A stretch of 64,000 nucleotides of DNA from Arenimonas caeni (GTDB lineage Bacteria > Pseudomonadota > Gammaproteobacteria > Xanthomonadales > Xanthomonadaceae), in assembly GCF_003024235.1 (NCBI RefSeq), contig NZ_KZ679084.1, forward strand, positions 272,683-336,682. Direction: 5' to 3'. The translations under genes and the position numbers were made by a program. Positions 55,157 to 63,881 of this stretch are shown here, piece by piece. The first letter of the stretch is position 1. Every line of letters starts with the position of its first letter. The notes under the pieces were generated by a model. The model was given only the letters and a program-made list of their open reading frames with translations, did not search any database and was not told the origin of the DNA.

Positions 55157-55935
55157 GCGGCCGGCCCGCGCTGGCGGCGCTGCTGGCGCTGCTGCTGCCG
55201 GCGGCGGCGGCCGCGCAGGGCCTGGCCGAACTGTCGGTGGTGCGCCAGGGCGGCGCCCAGGCCGCCATCGCCACCAACCGCAGCGGCGGCCCGGTGGAAG
55301 TGGAGCTGATGGCCGAGCACTGGCAGGACATGCACGCCGAGCCGGCGCTGCCGCTGCGGCGGGTGCTGCGCCCGGGCGAACGCGCGACGCTGGCCGTGCT
55401 GCGGCCGACGGGCCCGTCGGCGCGGCACGACCTGCAGCTGTGGATCGTGCCGGGCGAACCCTACGTGGTGCCGCGCGACGTGGTCTATTCGCTGCCGGTG
55501 GTGGAGTCGGCCTTCGAACTGGGCCAGGGTTTCCACGGCGGCTACAGCCATGGCGACGACGCCAACCGCTATGCCGTGGACCTGATCGTCGACGAAGGCA
55601 CGCCGGTGCTGGCCGCGCGCGACGGCGTGGTGCTGGCGACCGCCAGCGGCCACGGCGATGGCGCGCCCGACCCGAGCCTGGCCGGTGCCGCCAACTACAT
55701 CCGGGTGCTGCACGACGACGGCTCGATGGCGCTCTACGGGCACCTGCGCGAAGGCGGGGTGTTCGTACGCCCGGGCGAGCGGGTGACGCTGGGCCAGGTG
55801 ATCGGCGAAAGCGGCAACACCGGCTTCTCCAGCGGGCCGCACCTGCACTTCGTGGTGCAGGTCAACGCCGGCATGCGGCTCGAGTCGGTGCCCTTCCGCA
55901 TGATCGGCCCCGACGGCTACCTCCCGCTGCGATAG
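55153..55935 (+). CDS. M23 family metallopeptidase, exported
   Basis: 260 residues with signal peptide (ALAALLALLLPAAAAA). N-terminal beta domain of about 110 residues (VVRQGGAQAAIATNRSGGPV ...), then LytM/M23 domain: GGYSHGDDANRYAVDLIVDEG with the metal His and Asp, RVLHDDGSMALYGHLREGG and SSGPHLHFVVQ (HxH). It should cleave peptidoglycan or another peptide in the periplasm. Start overlaps the preceding GGDEF-EAL gene stop, so the peptidase is translated with a c-di-GMP enzyme; this may be functional. Confidence 0.93.
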   Translation: MSGRPALAALLALLLPAAAAAQGLAELSVVRQGGAQAAIATNRSGGPVEVELMAEHWQDMHAEPALPLRRVLRPGERATLAVLRPTGPSARHDLQLWIVPGEPYVVPRDVVYSLPVVESAFELGQGFHGGYSHGDDANRYAVDLIVDEGTPVLAARDGVVLATASGHGDGAPDPSLAGAANYIRVLHDDGSMALYGHLREGGVFVRPGERVTLGQVIGESGNTGFSSGPHLHFVVQVNAGMRLESVPFRMIGPDGYLPLR

Positions 55936-55942
55936 CAGTGGC

Positions 55943-58900
55943 TCAGGTCCTTCGGGCCAGGCCGTACTTCGCGAGCAGGTCGGCGGCTTCCATCGGCCGC
56001 GCGAACAGGTAGCCCTGGGCATCGTCGCAGCCCAGTTCGCGCAGGCGCGCGGCGTGCTCCTCGGTTTCCACGCCTTCGGCCAGCACGTTCAGGTGCAGGC
56101 TGGTGGCCAGGGCGATGACGGTGCGCACGATGCCGTCCGCCGCCTCCGAGGCGCCCATGGCGCTGACGAAGGACTGGTCGATCTTGAGCCGGTCCATCGG
56201 CAGCTTGCCCAGGTAGGACAGCGAGGAATAGCCCGTACCGAAGTCGTCGATGGCGAGCCGGAAGCCGCGCTCGCGCAGGGCCGCGAGCAGCGAGATGGTC
56301 TGGTCTGTCCCGGTCATCAACATCGATTCGGTGAGTTCGATCTCGAGCGCCGACGGATCCAGGCCCGCGTGTTCCACCTCGGACATCAGCTGGGGCAGGA
56401 AATCCTCGCGGCGCAGCTGGCTGGCGGCGATGTTCACCGACACCGGCACCGCCGGCAGGCCGTCGTCGCGCAGGCGCCGCAGCGTGCGGCAGGCCTCGCG
56501 CAGCATGAAATCGCCGATCTGCCCGACCAGGCTGGCTTCTTCGGCCACGGGGATGAACTCCGCGGGGGGCACCACGCCACGCTCCGGATGGCGCCAGCGC
56601 ACCAGCGCCTCGATGCCCACCAGCTCGCCGGTGCGCAGCGAGACCTGCGGCTGGAACACCGGGAACAGCTCGTGCCGCTGCAGGGCGAGCCGCAGCTGCG
56701 ATTCGATGGTGAGCCGGTGCAGGCTGGCGCCCGGCTGGCCCGGTGAATAGACGCACAGCCGCCGCAGGCCCTCGGACCGGGAGTAATTGAGCGCCGCGTT
56801 GGCCGACACCAGCAGCAGCTCGGCGTCTTCGCCATGCTCGGGGCAAAGCGCGACGCCGCTGCTCAGCCCCAGCATCACGTCCTGCCCCGCCACGTTGAAC
56901 GGGGACTGCATCGCCGCGTCCAGCCTGGTCCAGATGGCCCGGGCCTCCGTCTCGCCGGCACCGGGAAGCAGCACGGCGAATTCGTCGCCGGACACGCGCG
57001 CCAGCACGTTCTTTTCGCCGAACAGGCCGACCAGGCGCTGCGTCAGCATCACCAGCACCTGGTCGCCCAGGCTGAAACCGAAGGAGTCGTTGACCTGCTT
57101 GAACCGGTCGATGTTGAGCATCATCACGGCCAGCCGGTTCCCGTTCTCCCTGAGCGCGGCGCGCGCGCGCTCGCCGAAGCCCTGGCGGTTGGGCAGGCCG
57201 GTGAGCGCATCGGTGCGCGCGAGCGCCTCGATGCGCGACTGGCTGAGCTTGCGCTCCGAGATGTCGGTGAACTGCCCGAGATAGTTGGTGCGGCCATCGG
57301 CATGGTTGATGCGGGTGATGACCAGCCACTCCGGATACACCTCGCCGGTCTTGCGCCGGTTCCAGACCTCGCCCTCCCAGCGCCCGTGCTGGTGCACCTG
57401 CTCCCACATCGCCCGGTAGAACTCCGGACCGTGGTGGCCCGAGGACAGCACCGACGGGCGCCGGCCGACCACCTCGTCGGCCGCGTAGCCGGTGACCCGG
57501 GTGAAGGCGCTGTTGATGCTGATGATCTTGCCGTCGCCGTCGCAGACCAGGATGCCCTCGTGGCTGTTCTCGAAGGCATCGGCCGAGATGCGGAGCTGGG
57601 CCTCGTCCCGGCGCCGGCGGGTCATGTCCAGGTGCACGCCGGCCAGGCGCAGCGGCCGGCCGTCCGCGCCACGCTCGAGCACCGTGCCGCGCGACTGCAC
57701 CCACACCCAGTGGCCGTCGGCGTGACGCAGGCGCAGCTCCATCACGAAGCTGTCCTTGCCCGGCTCGTCCAGGCGGCGATACGCAGCGCGCAGCCGCGCC
57801 CGGTCCTCCGGGTGCACGCGATCGCGCCAGGCGGCCGCCAGCCCCGCGTCGCGCGCCGGATGCAGGCCCAGCATGCGGAACCACTCGTCGTTGGCGAGCA
57901 TTTCGCCGGTGTCGAGGCGGTTGGACCAGGTGCCCAGCTGCGCCGCGCCCACGGCCACCGCCAGCTGGTGTTCGGCATCGCGGGCGGCGCGTTCGCGTTC
58001 GCGCAGGACGATGTTCGCGCCCAGTTCGGCCGCCGTGGAGCTGACCGCGCTGAGAAAGGAGTGGTCGAAGATTCCCGGCCGGCGGTCGGCCAGGTACAGC
58101 ACGCCCAGCCGCTCGCCCATCTCCACCAGCGGCACCACCACCAGCGAGCGCATGCCCAGGCGGTGGAAGGGCTCCGTGGCGGGGTGGCGGCCAGGCAGCT
58201 CGTCGAGGTCGGCGAACACCAGCGGCTCGCCGGTGAGCAGTACGCGCACCGCGGGGCGGTCGGCCTGGTCCGGATCCTCGAGGTCGCCCGCGCTCACCGG
58301 CAACTGGTCCTGCCTGACGCCGAACAGGGCCGTGGGCAAGATCGTTCGGCCATCGGGCTGCACGCGCGCCATGCCGGCCAGCGTGTACCCGCCTTCCTGC
58401 ACCAGCAGCCGGCAGATCTCCGCGGAAAGGGCGTCGCGGTCGGTCAGGCGCTGCCCGGCCAGGCTGACGCAGCTGACCGTACGCAGTAGCCGGGACTGGT
58501 GCTCCAGCCGCTCCGAGGCCTGTTCGACGGCCCGCGCCACCCGGGCCAGCTCGTCGCCGCCGGAAACGCCGGTGCGCAGCGGCTCGCCTTCGAACTGCAG
58601 GTGGCCGGCCGCGTCGGCCAGCAGGCTCGAGCGGCGCGTCCAGACGAGGTGGAACAGGCCCCAGATGATGGTGATCACGGCCACGATGCCGGCCGAATTG
58701 GCCCAGAAGGTCCTGCCCGCCTCGGCGCGCAGCTGCGCGGCCACCGGCACGCTGTCCGCCTCGACCACCAGCATGGCGTAGCGCGGCGGGTCCGACGACA
58801 GCAACACCTGCCGCGATACCGCCAGCTGGCCCGGGGCCGCGGCGAGTGATCGGCCGGGCCGGGCCCTGAAGGCGGCGTCGAGCAGCGCGTCGCCGAGCGC

Positions 58901-59260
58901 CTTCGGTCGTTGGGAAGCCACTTCGGTGAAGGGCTGGCCGATGTCGCGGCGATGGATGGCGGCGCGGACACTGCCCTGGCCATCGACGAGCCAGGCCCCC
59001 TTGACCCGCAGGTCGGCGGCCAGGCCACTGACAATCCGCTCCGGGAGGTATTCGATCCCCAGCTCGGCCTGCATGTCGATGCGGCGGCCCTGGTGGAGCA
59101 GCAGGTCGGCCATGTCGCCGGCGGTGTCGCGCTCGGCGCGCTGCTGCACGTCCGACAGGCCGACCAGCATCTGCACCGCCGCGGCCGCCAGTGCGAGAAG
59201 CAGCAGCAGCACAGGCAGGACCTGGCTGGCGGGCCGCGAGGTGAGCAGGCGGGTGATCAT
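55943..59260 (-). CDS. Membrane GAF-PAS-GGDEF-EAL c-di-GMP protein, partner of a substrate-binding protein
   Basis: 1105 residues. Helix 1 (VLPVLLLLLALAAAAVQML), periplasmic domain of about 150 residues, helix 2 (AGIVAVITIIWGLFHLVW), HAMP-like linker, GAF (VSCVSLAGQRLTDRD...), two PAS modules (AVGAAQLGTWSNRLDTGE and NSHEGILVCDGDGKIISIN), GGDEF near residue 758 with SGDEF in place of GGDEF, and a complete EAL domain (GIEALVRWRHPE near 881, IELTES, DDFGTGYSSL, LAEGVETEE). Probable phosphodiesterase, possibly bifunctional. Its ATG overlaps the stop of the binding-protein gene (ATGA). Ends 7 bp from the convergent peptidase gene. Confidence 0.94.
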   Translation of the reverse strand: MITRLLTSRPASQVLPVLLLLLALAAAAVQMLVGLSDVQQRAERDTAGDMADLLLHQGRRIDMQAELGIEYLPERIVSGLAADLRVKGAWLVDGQGSVRAAIHRRDIGQPFTEVASQRPKALGDALLDAAFRARPGRSLAAAPGQLAVSRQVLLSSDPPRYAMLVVEADSVPVAAQLRAEAGRTFWANSAGIVAVITIIWGLFHLVWTRRSSLLADAAGHLQFEGEPLRTGVSGGDELARVARAVEQASERLEHQSRLLRTVSCVSLAGQRLTDRDALSAEICRLLVQEGGYTLAGMARVQPDGRTILPTALFGVRQDQLPVSAGDLEDPDQADRPAVRVLLTGEPLVFADLDELPGRHPATEPFHRLGMRSLVVVPLVEMGERLGVLYLADRRPGIFDHSFLSAVSSTAAELGANIVLRERERAARDAEHQLAVAVGAAQLGTWSNRLDTGEMLANDEWFRMLGLHPARDAGLAAAWRDRVHPEDRARLRAAYRRLDEPGKDSFVMELRLRHADGHWVWVQSRGTVLERGADGRPLRLAGVHLDMTRRRRDEAQLRISADAFENSHEGILVCDGDGKIISINSAFTRVTGYAADEVVGRRPSVLSSGHHGPEFYRAMWEQVHQHGRWEGEVWNRRKTGEVYPEWLVITRINHADGRTNYLGQFTDISERKLSQSRIEALARTDALTGLPNRQGFGERARAALRENGNRLAVMMLNIDRFKQVNDSFGFSLGDQVLVMLTQRLVGLFGEKNVLARVSGDEFAVLLPGAGETEARAIWTRLDAAMQSPFNVAGQDVMLGLSSGVALCPEHGEDAELLLVSANAALNYSRSEGLRRLCVYSPGQPGASLHRLTIESQLRLALQRHELFPVFQPQVSLRTGELVGIEALVRWRHPERGVVPPAEFIPVAEEASLVGQIGDFMLREACRTLRRLRDDGLPAVPVSVNIAASQLRREDFLPQLMSEVEHAGLDPSALEIELTESMLMTGTDQTISLLAALRERGFRLAIDDFGTGYSSLSYLGKLPMDRLKIDQSFVSAMGASEAADGIVRTVIALATSLHLNVLAEGVETEEHAARLRELGCDDAQGYLFARPMEAADLLAKYGLARRT

Positions 59261-60252
59261 GGTCCGGCACCCACCTCCGGCGCCAGGATGCGCTCGTCGA
59301 TGCGCAGGCCAGGCTCGAGGCCGGCACGTCGCAGGCTCGCCGCCAGCGCACGCATGTTCCGCGACAGCTCCGAGGGCTCGCCGGCCATCATCCTGCGGCT
59401 GGCCTCGCCGTCGAGGAAGGCGACGCCATCCAGCGCGGCGCGGTAGTCCCGCACGTCCAGGCGCCCGCCGGCCACCAGCATGTCCAGCGGCAGGAGGTCG
59501 GGCTGGGCGAAGGCCTTCGCGGCGCGGTCCCAGGCGGCCAGCAGCTCGCGCAGCGCCGGCCGGCGCGAGCGCAGTACTTCTTCGCGGGCCACCAGCACGT
59601 CCAGCACCAGGCCCGGATGGTCGGCCGTCGAGAACGCCAGCACGGCGCCCTCATCGAGCAACTCCGAAAGCATGGGCTCGAACACGACCGCGCCGGCGGC
59701 CCCGCCGTTGCGCCAGCGCACCGGCACCACCGAGGACTGCACCCGGACGATGCGCACGTCCTCCATCTCCATGCCGGCTTCGACCAGGGCGCTGTGGAGC
59801 ACGTGGTAGCCCATCGCCGAATCCTCCACCAGCACCGCCTGGCCGCGCAGGCCGGCGATGCCGTCCACGCCCGGCGCCACCACCACGCCGTCGGCGCCAT
59901 GCGAGTCCGAGAGCACCGAGATGACGCGGATCGGCACGCCCTCGGCGTACAGGCGGATGGCTTCGTCCAGGGTCACGGCCCCCACGTCGGCGCTGCCATC
60001 GCGCAGGGCCTGGGCCGTTTCGGTGTTCGAGAGGGTTTCAACGATGCGCAGCTGCGGACCCAGCCAGTCCTGCTCGCGCGCCAGCACCAGGGGTTCGTAG
60101 CCGATCCAGGGGCCGATCGAGACCACCAGGGGCTTGGGCGGCGCCGGCGGCGCCACCAGCGACACCAGCCAGAACAGCGCGCCCAGCATCACCATCAGGG
60201 GCAGGAACCAGGCCAGGGGCGCGAACTTCGATCGGGGTTTCGGATCCGGCAT
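59257..60252 (-). CDS. Membrane-anchored NMT1/SsuA-type substrate-binding protein
   Basis: 331 residues. Uncleaved-looking N-terminal membrane helix (FLPLMVMLGALFWLVSLV) then a nitrate/sulfonate/taurine-type binding domain: VVSIGPWIGYEPLVLAREQDW, TLSNTETAQALRDGSADVGAVTLDE, VLSDSHGADGVV, FEPMLSELLDEG and LVAREEVLRSRRPALREL. No permease or ATPase of an ABC importer is nearby. It is translationally coupled to the GGDEF-EAL gene, so it likely acts as the sensory subunit of that enzyme (compare NspS-MbaA). I use the ATG at 60252; one at 60306 would extend it into the promoter region of the divergent gene. Ligand unknown. Confidence 0.82.
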   Translation of the reverse strand: MPDPKPRSKFAPLAWFLPLMVMLGALFWLVSLVAPPAPPKPLVVSIGPWIGYEPLVLAREQDWLGPQLRIVETLSNTETAQALRDGSADVGAVTLDEAIRLYAEGVPIRVISVLSDSHGADGVVVAPGVDGIAGLRGQAVLVEDSAMGYHVLHSALVEAGMEMEDVRIVRVQSSVVPVRWRNGGAAGAVVFEPMLSELLDEGAVLAFSTADHPGLVLDVLVAREEVLRSRRPALRELLAAWDRAAKAFAQPDLLPLDMLVAGGRLDVRDYRAALDGVAFLDGEASRRMMAGEPSELSRNMRALAASLRRAGLEPGLRIDERILAPEVGAGP

Positions 60253-60303
60253 TCCGGGGCGTGTCCGCTCGGCTGGGATTGACGAAGGAAGGGCCTGCCC
60301 GGA

Positions 60304-60309
60304 CATACT
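60304..60309 (+). promoter_or_regulatory. Putative -10 box of the propeller lipoprotein gene (CATACT)
   Basis: CATACT followed by six bases and ATG at 60316. On the minus strand the same bases give TATGTC, placed about 45 nt upstream of the binding-protein ATG, so the two genes may share overlapping divergent promoters. Confidence 0.35.
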
Positions 60310-60315
60310 GGCGCA

Positions 60316-61446
60316 ATGAAGCCCCTGCGACTACTCCCCGCCGCCCTGGCGCTGGCCCTGGCGGCCTGCGCCAGCTCCCCCGCAACCGTCGATGCCCCCG
60401 CCGAGCCTGCGGACGGCCACGACCCCTCGTCCCGGCCGATGCCCAATGTCTTCGGCGCCGATGCCGTAGCGGTGGACGAAGCCTTCGTCACCGTCCCCCT
60501 GCCCGACAGCGAGATCGACTCGGTGGCGAGCTGGACCACGCCCGACGGCGACACCTGGCTGATCGCCACCGCCAAGGAGAGCCACCAGTTGGTCGTGTAC
60601 GACGGTGACAGCGGCGAGTTCCGGCTGGCCGTCGGCGGCCGCGGCGAGGCGCCCGGCCAGTACACCCGCCCCAACGGCATCGCCGTGTTCGGCGACCTGG
60701 TGTTCGTGGTCGAGCGCGACAGCCACCGCGTGCAGGTGCAGCGCCTGCCCGACTTCGCGCCGGTGGCGATCATCGGCGCCGACGTGCTGCGCAGCCCCTA
60801 CGGCCTGTGGCTGCACGAAACCGCGCCGGGCGAGCTGGAAATGCTGGTGACCGACAGTTTCATGGCCGACTACCGCACCCAGACCCTGCCGCCGATGCAC
60901 GAGCTCGACCAGCGCGTGCGCCGCTTCCGGCTGCAGCTGCGCGGCGAGGCGCTGGTGGCCGAGTACACCGGCCACTTCGGCGACACCACCGAAGAAGGCG
61001 CGCTGCGCATGGTCGAGTCGATCGCCGGTGACCCTGCGCACGACCGCCTGCTGATCGCCGAGGAAGACCTGCGCGCGGGCACCACCCTGCGCGTCTACGA
61101 CCTGGCCGGCCGCTACCAGGGCCAGAACCTGCCGCGCGAGACATTCAAGGCCCAGGCCGAGGGCGTGGCGCTGTGGGCCTGCCCGGACGGCAGCGGCTAC
61201 TGGGTGACCGCCGACCAGGGCCGCGACCGCACCGTGTTCCACGTGTTCGACCGGCGCGAGCTGGGCTACCTGGGCAGCTTCAACGGCGCGGCCACGGCGA
61301 TGACCGACGGCATCTGGCTCGACGGCATCGGCAGCCCGCGCTTCCCCTACGGCGTGCTCTACGCCTCGCACGACGACGCCGGCGTGGCGGCGTTCGACTG
61401 GCAGGACATCGCCCAGGCCCTGAAGATCCGCCGCAGCTGCGACTGA
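60316..61446 (+). CDS. Beta-propeller lipoprotein, phytase-like
   Basis: 376 residues. Lipoprotein signal with lipobox (ALALALAACASS). Mature part is a predicted six-bladed propeller related to 3-phytase/NHL proteins: TWLIATAKESHQLVVYDGDSG, GQYTRPNGIAVFGDLVFVVERD, LRSPYGLWLHE, DRLLIAEEDLRAGTTLRVYD, GYWVTADQGRDRTVFHVFDR and a phytase-like C-terminus (PRFPYGVLYASHDDAGVAAFDW). Whether it is a phytase is unsure: metal-binding acidic residues could not be confirmed. Followed by a strong REP-type hairpin. Confidence 0.75.
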   Translation: MKPLRLLPAALALALAACASSPATVDAPAEPADGHDPSSRPMPNVFGADAVAVDEAFVTVPLPDSEIDSVASWTTPDGDTWLIATAKESHQLVVYDGDSGEFRLAVGGRGEAPGQYTRPNGIAVFGDLVFVVERDSHRVQVQRLPDFAPVAIIGADVLRSPYGLWLHETAPGELEMLVTDSFMADYRTQTLPPMHELDQRVRRFRLQLRGEALVAEYTGHFGDTTEEGALRMVESIAGDPAHDRLLIAEEDLRAGTTLRVYDLAGRYQGQNLPRETFKAQAEGVALWACPDGSGYWVTADQGRDRTVFHVFDRRELGYLGSFNGAATAMTDGIWLDGIGSPRFPYGVLYASHDDAGVAAFDWQDIAQALKIRRSCD

Positions 61447-61461
61447 GCCCCCGCCCCCCTT

Positions 61462-61517
61462 CTGTGGGAGGCCCTTCAGGGCCGACAGGCAAGTCGGCCC
61501 TGAAGGGCCTCCCACAG
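61462..61517. repeat. REP-like perfect inverted repeat upstream of prfC
   Basis: Two 25-bp arms (left 61462-61486, right 61493-61517) are perfectly complementary around a 6-nt loop (AGGCAA). The core is TGTGGGAGGCCCTTCAGGGC, the clearest example of the REP-like family in this window. It may terminate the lipoprotein transcript, and its right arm lies where a prfC -35 element would be. Confidence 0.92.
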
Positions 61518-61527
61518 GGGGCGCGGG

Positions 61528-61533
61528 TATAAT
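61528..61533 (+). promoter_or_regulatory. -10 box of prfC (TATAAT)
   Basis: Perfect TATAAT, then GGCCGGCTT and ATG at 61543. The nine-base gap means the transcript starts at most two or three bases before the start codon (leaderless). The -35 window falls in the adjacent REP hairpin and has no match. Confidence 0.6.
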
Positions 61534-61542
61534 GGCCGGCTT

Positions 61543-63147
61543 ATGTCCGACCACCTCGCCCAGACCCGCCGCCGCCGCACGTTCGCGATCATTTCGCACC
61601 CCGACGCCGGCAAGACCACCCTGACCGAAAAGCTGCTGCTGTTCGGCGGCGCCATCCAGATGGCCGGCTCGGTGAAGGGCCGCAAGGCCGCCCGCCACGC
61701 CACCTCGGACTGGATGGCGCTGGAGAAGGAGCGCGGCATCTCGGTCACGTCCTCGGTGATGCAGTTCCCCTACGAGGGCCGCATCGTCAACCTGCTCGAC
61801 ACCCCCGGCCACGCCGACTTCGGCGAGGACACCTACCGCGTGCTCACCGCGGTCGACAGCGCGCTGATGGTGATCGACGTGGCCAAGGGCGTCGAGGAGC
61901 GCACGATCAAGCTGATGGAGGTGTGCCGGCTGCGCGACACGCCGATCATGACCTTCATCAACAAGCTCGACCGCGAGGGCAAGGAGCCGATCGAGCTGCT
62001 GGACGAAGTGGAGAGCGTGCTGGGCATCCAGTGCGCGCCCATCACCTGGCCGATCGGCATGGGCCAGCGCCTCAAGGGCGTGGTGCACCTGCTCACCGGC
62101 GAAGTGCACCTGTACGAGCAGGGCCGCAACTTCACCCGCCAGGACAGCACCATCTTCCCCTCGCTCGACGACCCGGGCCTGGAAGCGCGCATCGGCAGCC
62201 AGATGCTGGCCGACCTGCGCGACGAGCTCGAACTGGTGCAGGGCGCGTCGCACCCCTTCGACAAGGCGTCCTACCTGGCCGGCAGGCAGACCCCGGTGTT
62301 CTTCGGCTCGGCGGTGAACAACTTCGGCGTGCAGCCGCTGCTCGACTTCTTCGTCGAGCACGCGCCCTCGCCCAAGCCGCGCGCCACCACCACCCGCGAG
62401 GTGCAGCCCGAGGAGGAGACCTTCTCCGGCTTCGTCTTCAAGATCCAGGCCAACATGGACCCGCAGCACCGCGACCGCGTGGCCTTCCTGCGCGTGTGCT
62501 CGGGCAGGTACGAAAGCGGCATGAAGGCCTACCACGTGCGCAGCGGCAAGGACCAGAAGCTGGCCAACGCGCTGACCTTCATGGCCTCGGACCGCGAGAT
62601 CGTGGACACCGCCTACCCCGGCGACGTGATCGGCCTGCACAACCACGGCACCATCTCGATCGGCGACACCTTCAGCGCCGGCGAGGTGATGGGCTTCACC
62701 GGCATCCCGAACTTCGCGCCCGAGTTGTTCCGGCGCGCGCGCCTGCGCGACCCGCTCAAGCTCAAGCAGCTGCAAAAGGGCCTGGCGCAGCTTTCCGAGG
62801 AAGGCGCGACGCAGTTCTTCCGGCCGCTGATGAGCAACGACCTGATCCTGGGCGCGGTGGGCGTGCTGCAGTTCGAGGTGGTGGCCTACCGCCTGAAGGA
62901 CGAGTACGGCGTGGAAGCCAGCTTCGAGCCGGTGAGCGTGGCCACGGCGCGCTGGGTCAGGGGCGGCACGCCGAAGAAGCAGGAAGAGTTCCGCGAGAAG
63001 AACGCCATGAACCTGGCGCTCGACGCCGCCGGCCAGCTGGTCTACCTGGCGCCCTCGCGCGTGAACCTGCAGCTGACCCAGGAGCGCTGGCCGGACTTCG
63101 AGTTCGCCGCCACCCGCGAACACGCCCAGACCCTGGCCATCGAATAA
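61543..63147 (+). CDS. prfC: Peptide chain release factor 3 (RF3)
   Basis: GTPase that recycles RF1/RF2 after termination. 534 residues, normal length. G1 [15 protein letters not shown], switch [15 protein letters not shown]3 [17 protein letters not shown]4 [11 protein letters not shown], and RF3-specific segments [49 protein letters not shown] and [20 protein letters not shown]. Monocistronic; followed by a GGGGACGGGTGCA hairpin. Confidence 0.98.
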   Translation: MSDHLAQTRRRRTFAIISHPDAGKTTLTEKLLLFGGAIQMAGSVKGRKAARHATSDWMALEKERGISVTSSVMQFPYEGRIVNLLDTPGHADFGEDTYRVLTAVDSALMVIDVAKGVEERTIKLMEVCRLRDTPIMTFINKLDREGKEPIELLDEVESVLGIQCAPITWPIGMGQRLKGVVHLLTGEVHLYEQGRNFTRQDSTIFPSLDDPGLEARIGSQMLADLRDELELVQGASHPFDKASYLAGRQTPVFFGSAVNNFGVQPLLDFFVEHAPSPKPRATTTREVQPEEETFSGFVFKIQANMDPQHRDRVAFLRVCSGRYESGMKAYHVRSGKDQKLANALTFMASDREIVDTAYPGDVIGLHNHGTISIGDTFSAGEVMGFTGIPNFAPELFRRARLRDPLKLKQLQKGLAQLSEEGATQFFRPLMSNDLILGAVGVLQFEVVAYRLKDEYGVEASFEPVSVATARWVRGGTPKKQEEFREKNAMNLALDAAGQLVYLAPSRVNLQLTQERWPDFEFAATREHAQTLAIE

Positions 63148-63148
63148 A

Positions 63149-63191
63149 GGGGACGGGTGCATTTTTGCTGCGCAAAAATGCACCCGTCCCC
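63149..63191. repeat. GGGGACGGGTGCA-type hairpin after prfC
   Basis: Perfect 20-bp arms (63149-63168 and 63172-63191) around loop TGC. Core GGGGACGGGTGCATTTTTGC and its complement. It starts one base after the prfC stop, so it probably acts as a terminator-like structure. Same family as 5202-5342 and 63881-63977. Confidence 0.9.
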
Positions 63192-63233
63192 CACTCGAGT
63201 CATTGCTCCAGCCCGCGAGCGCAAGGTAAGCCG

Positions 63234-63881
63234 ATGACCGAGTACGAGCACGACCACGAATCGCCCCGCGAGGAGCTCGCCAACGCCATCAGCCATGGCG
63301 CCGGCGCGGTCGCGGCGCTGGTGGGCGGCTCGGTGCTCACCACCCTCGCGGCGGCCTTCGGCAATGGCTGGCAGCTGGCCGGCGCCATCGTGTTCAGCGT
63401 CTCGCTGCTGCTGCTCTACCTGGCCTCGACGCTCTACCACGTCAGCAGCAACCGCGTGCTGCGCGGCCGGCTGAAGGTATTCGACCACTGCGCCATCTTC
63501 GTGCTGATCGCCGGCACCTACACCCCGTTCACCCTGGTGGGCCTGCGCGAGGACGGCGGCTGGTGGCTGTTCGCGGCGATCTGGGCGCTGGCCGCGGCCG
63601 GCGTGGTGTTCAAGCTGTTCTTCACCGGCCGCTTCAAGGGCCTGTCCACCGCCATCTACGTGGCGATGGGCTGGATGGTGCTGACCGCGGTCGGGCCGTT
63701 CCTGCGCCAGGTGCCCACCGAGACCATCGCCTGGCTGCTCGGCGGCGGCGTGGCCTACACCGCCGGCACCTACTTCTACATGCACAAGCGCATCCCGTTC
63801 GCGCATGCGATCTGGCACGGCTTCGTGCTGGCCGGCAGCGCCTGCCACTTCGTGGCCGTCACCCAGCACGTCGTGCCTTAA
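63234..63881 (+). CDS. Hemolysin III family (PAQR superfamily) membrane protein
   Basis: 215 residues, seven predicted membrane helices. Family residues: EELANAISHGAGAVAAL, LYLASTLYHVSSN, VFDHCAIFVLIAGTYTPF, TAIYVAMGWMVL and the C-terminal HAIWHGFVLAGSACHF, giving the conserved His/Asp metal-like set of YqfA/HlyIII proteins. Despite the name, bacterial members are membrane homeostasis proteins rather than toxins. AAGGT precedes the ATG at 63234. Its last 24 bp form part of a perfect palindrome that runs to the window edge. Confidence 0.93.
   Translation: MTEYEHDHESPREELANAISHGAGAVAALVGGSVLTTLAAAFGNGWQLAGAIVFSVSLLLLYLASTLYHVSSNRVLRGRLKVFDHCAIFVLIAGTYTPFTLVGLREDGGWWLFAAIWALAAAGVVFKLFFTGRFKGLSTAIYVAMGWMVLTAVGPFLRQVPTETIAWLLGGGVAYTAGTYFYMHKRIPFAHAIWHGFVLAGSACHFVAVTQHVVP

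Noticed and set aside
56960..57000. SGDEF instead of GGDEF in the protein at 55943-59260 as proof of a dead cyclase
   Set aside because: Some SGDEF proteins are active, so the change alone does not show loss of activity; it is noted but not claimed.
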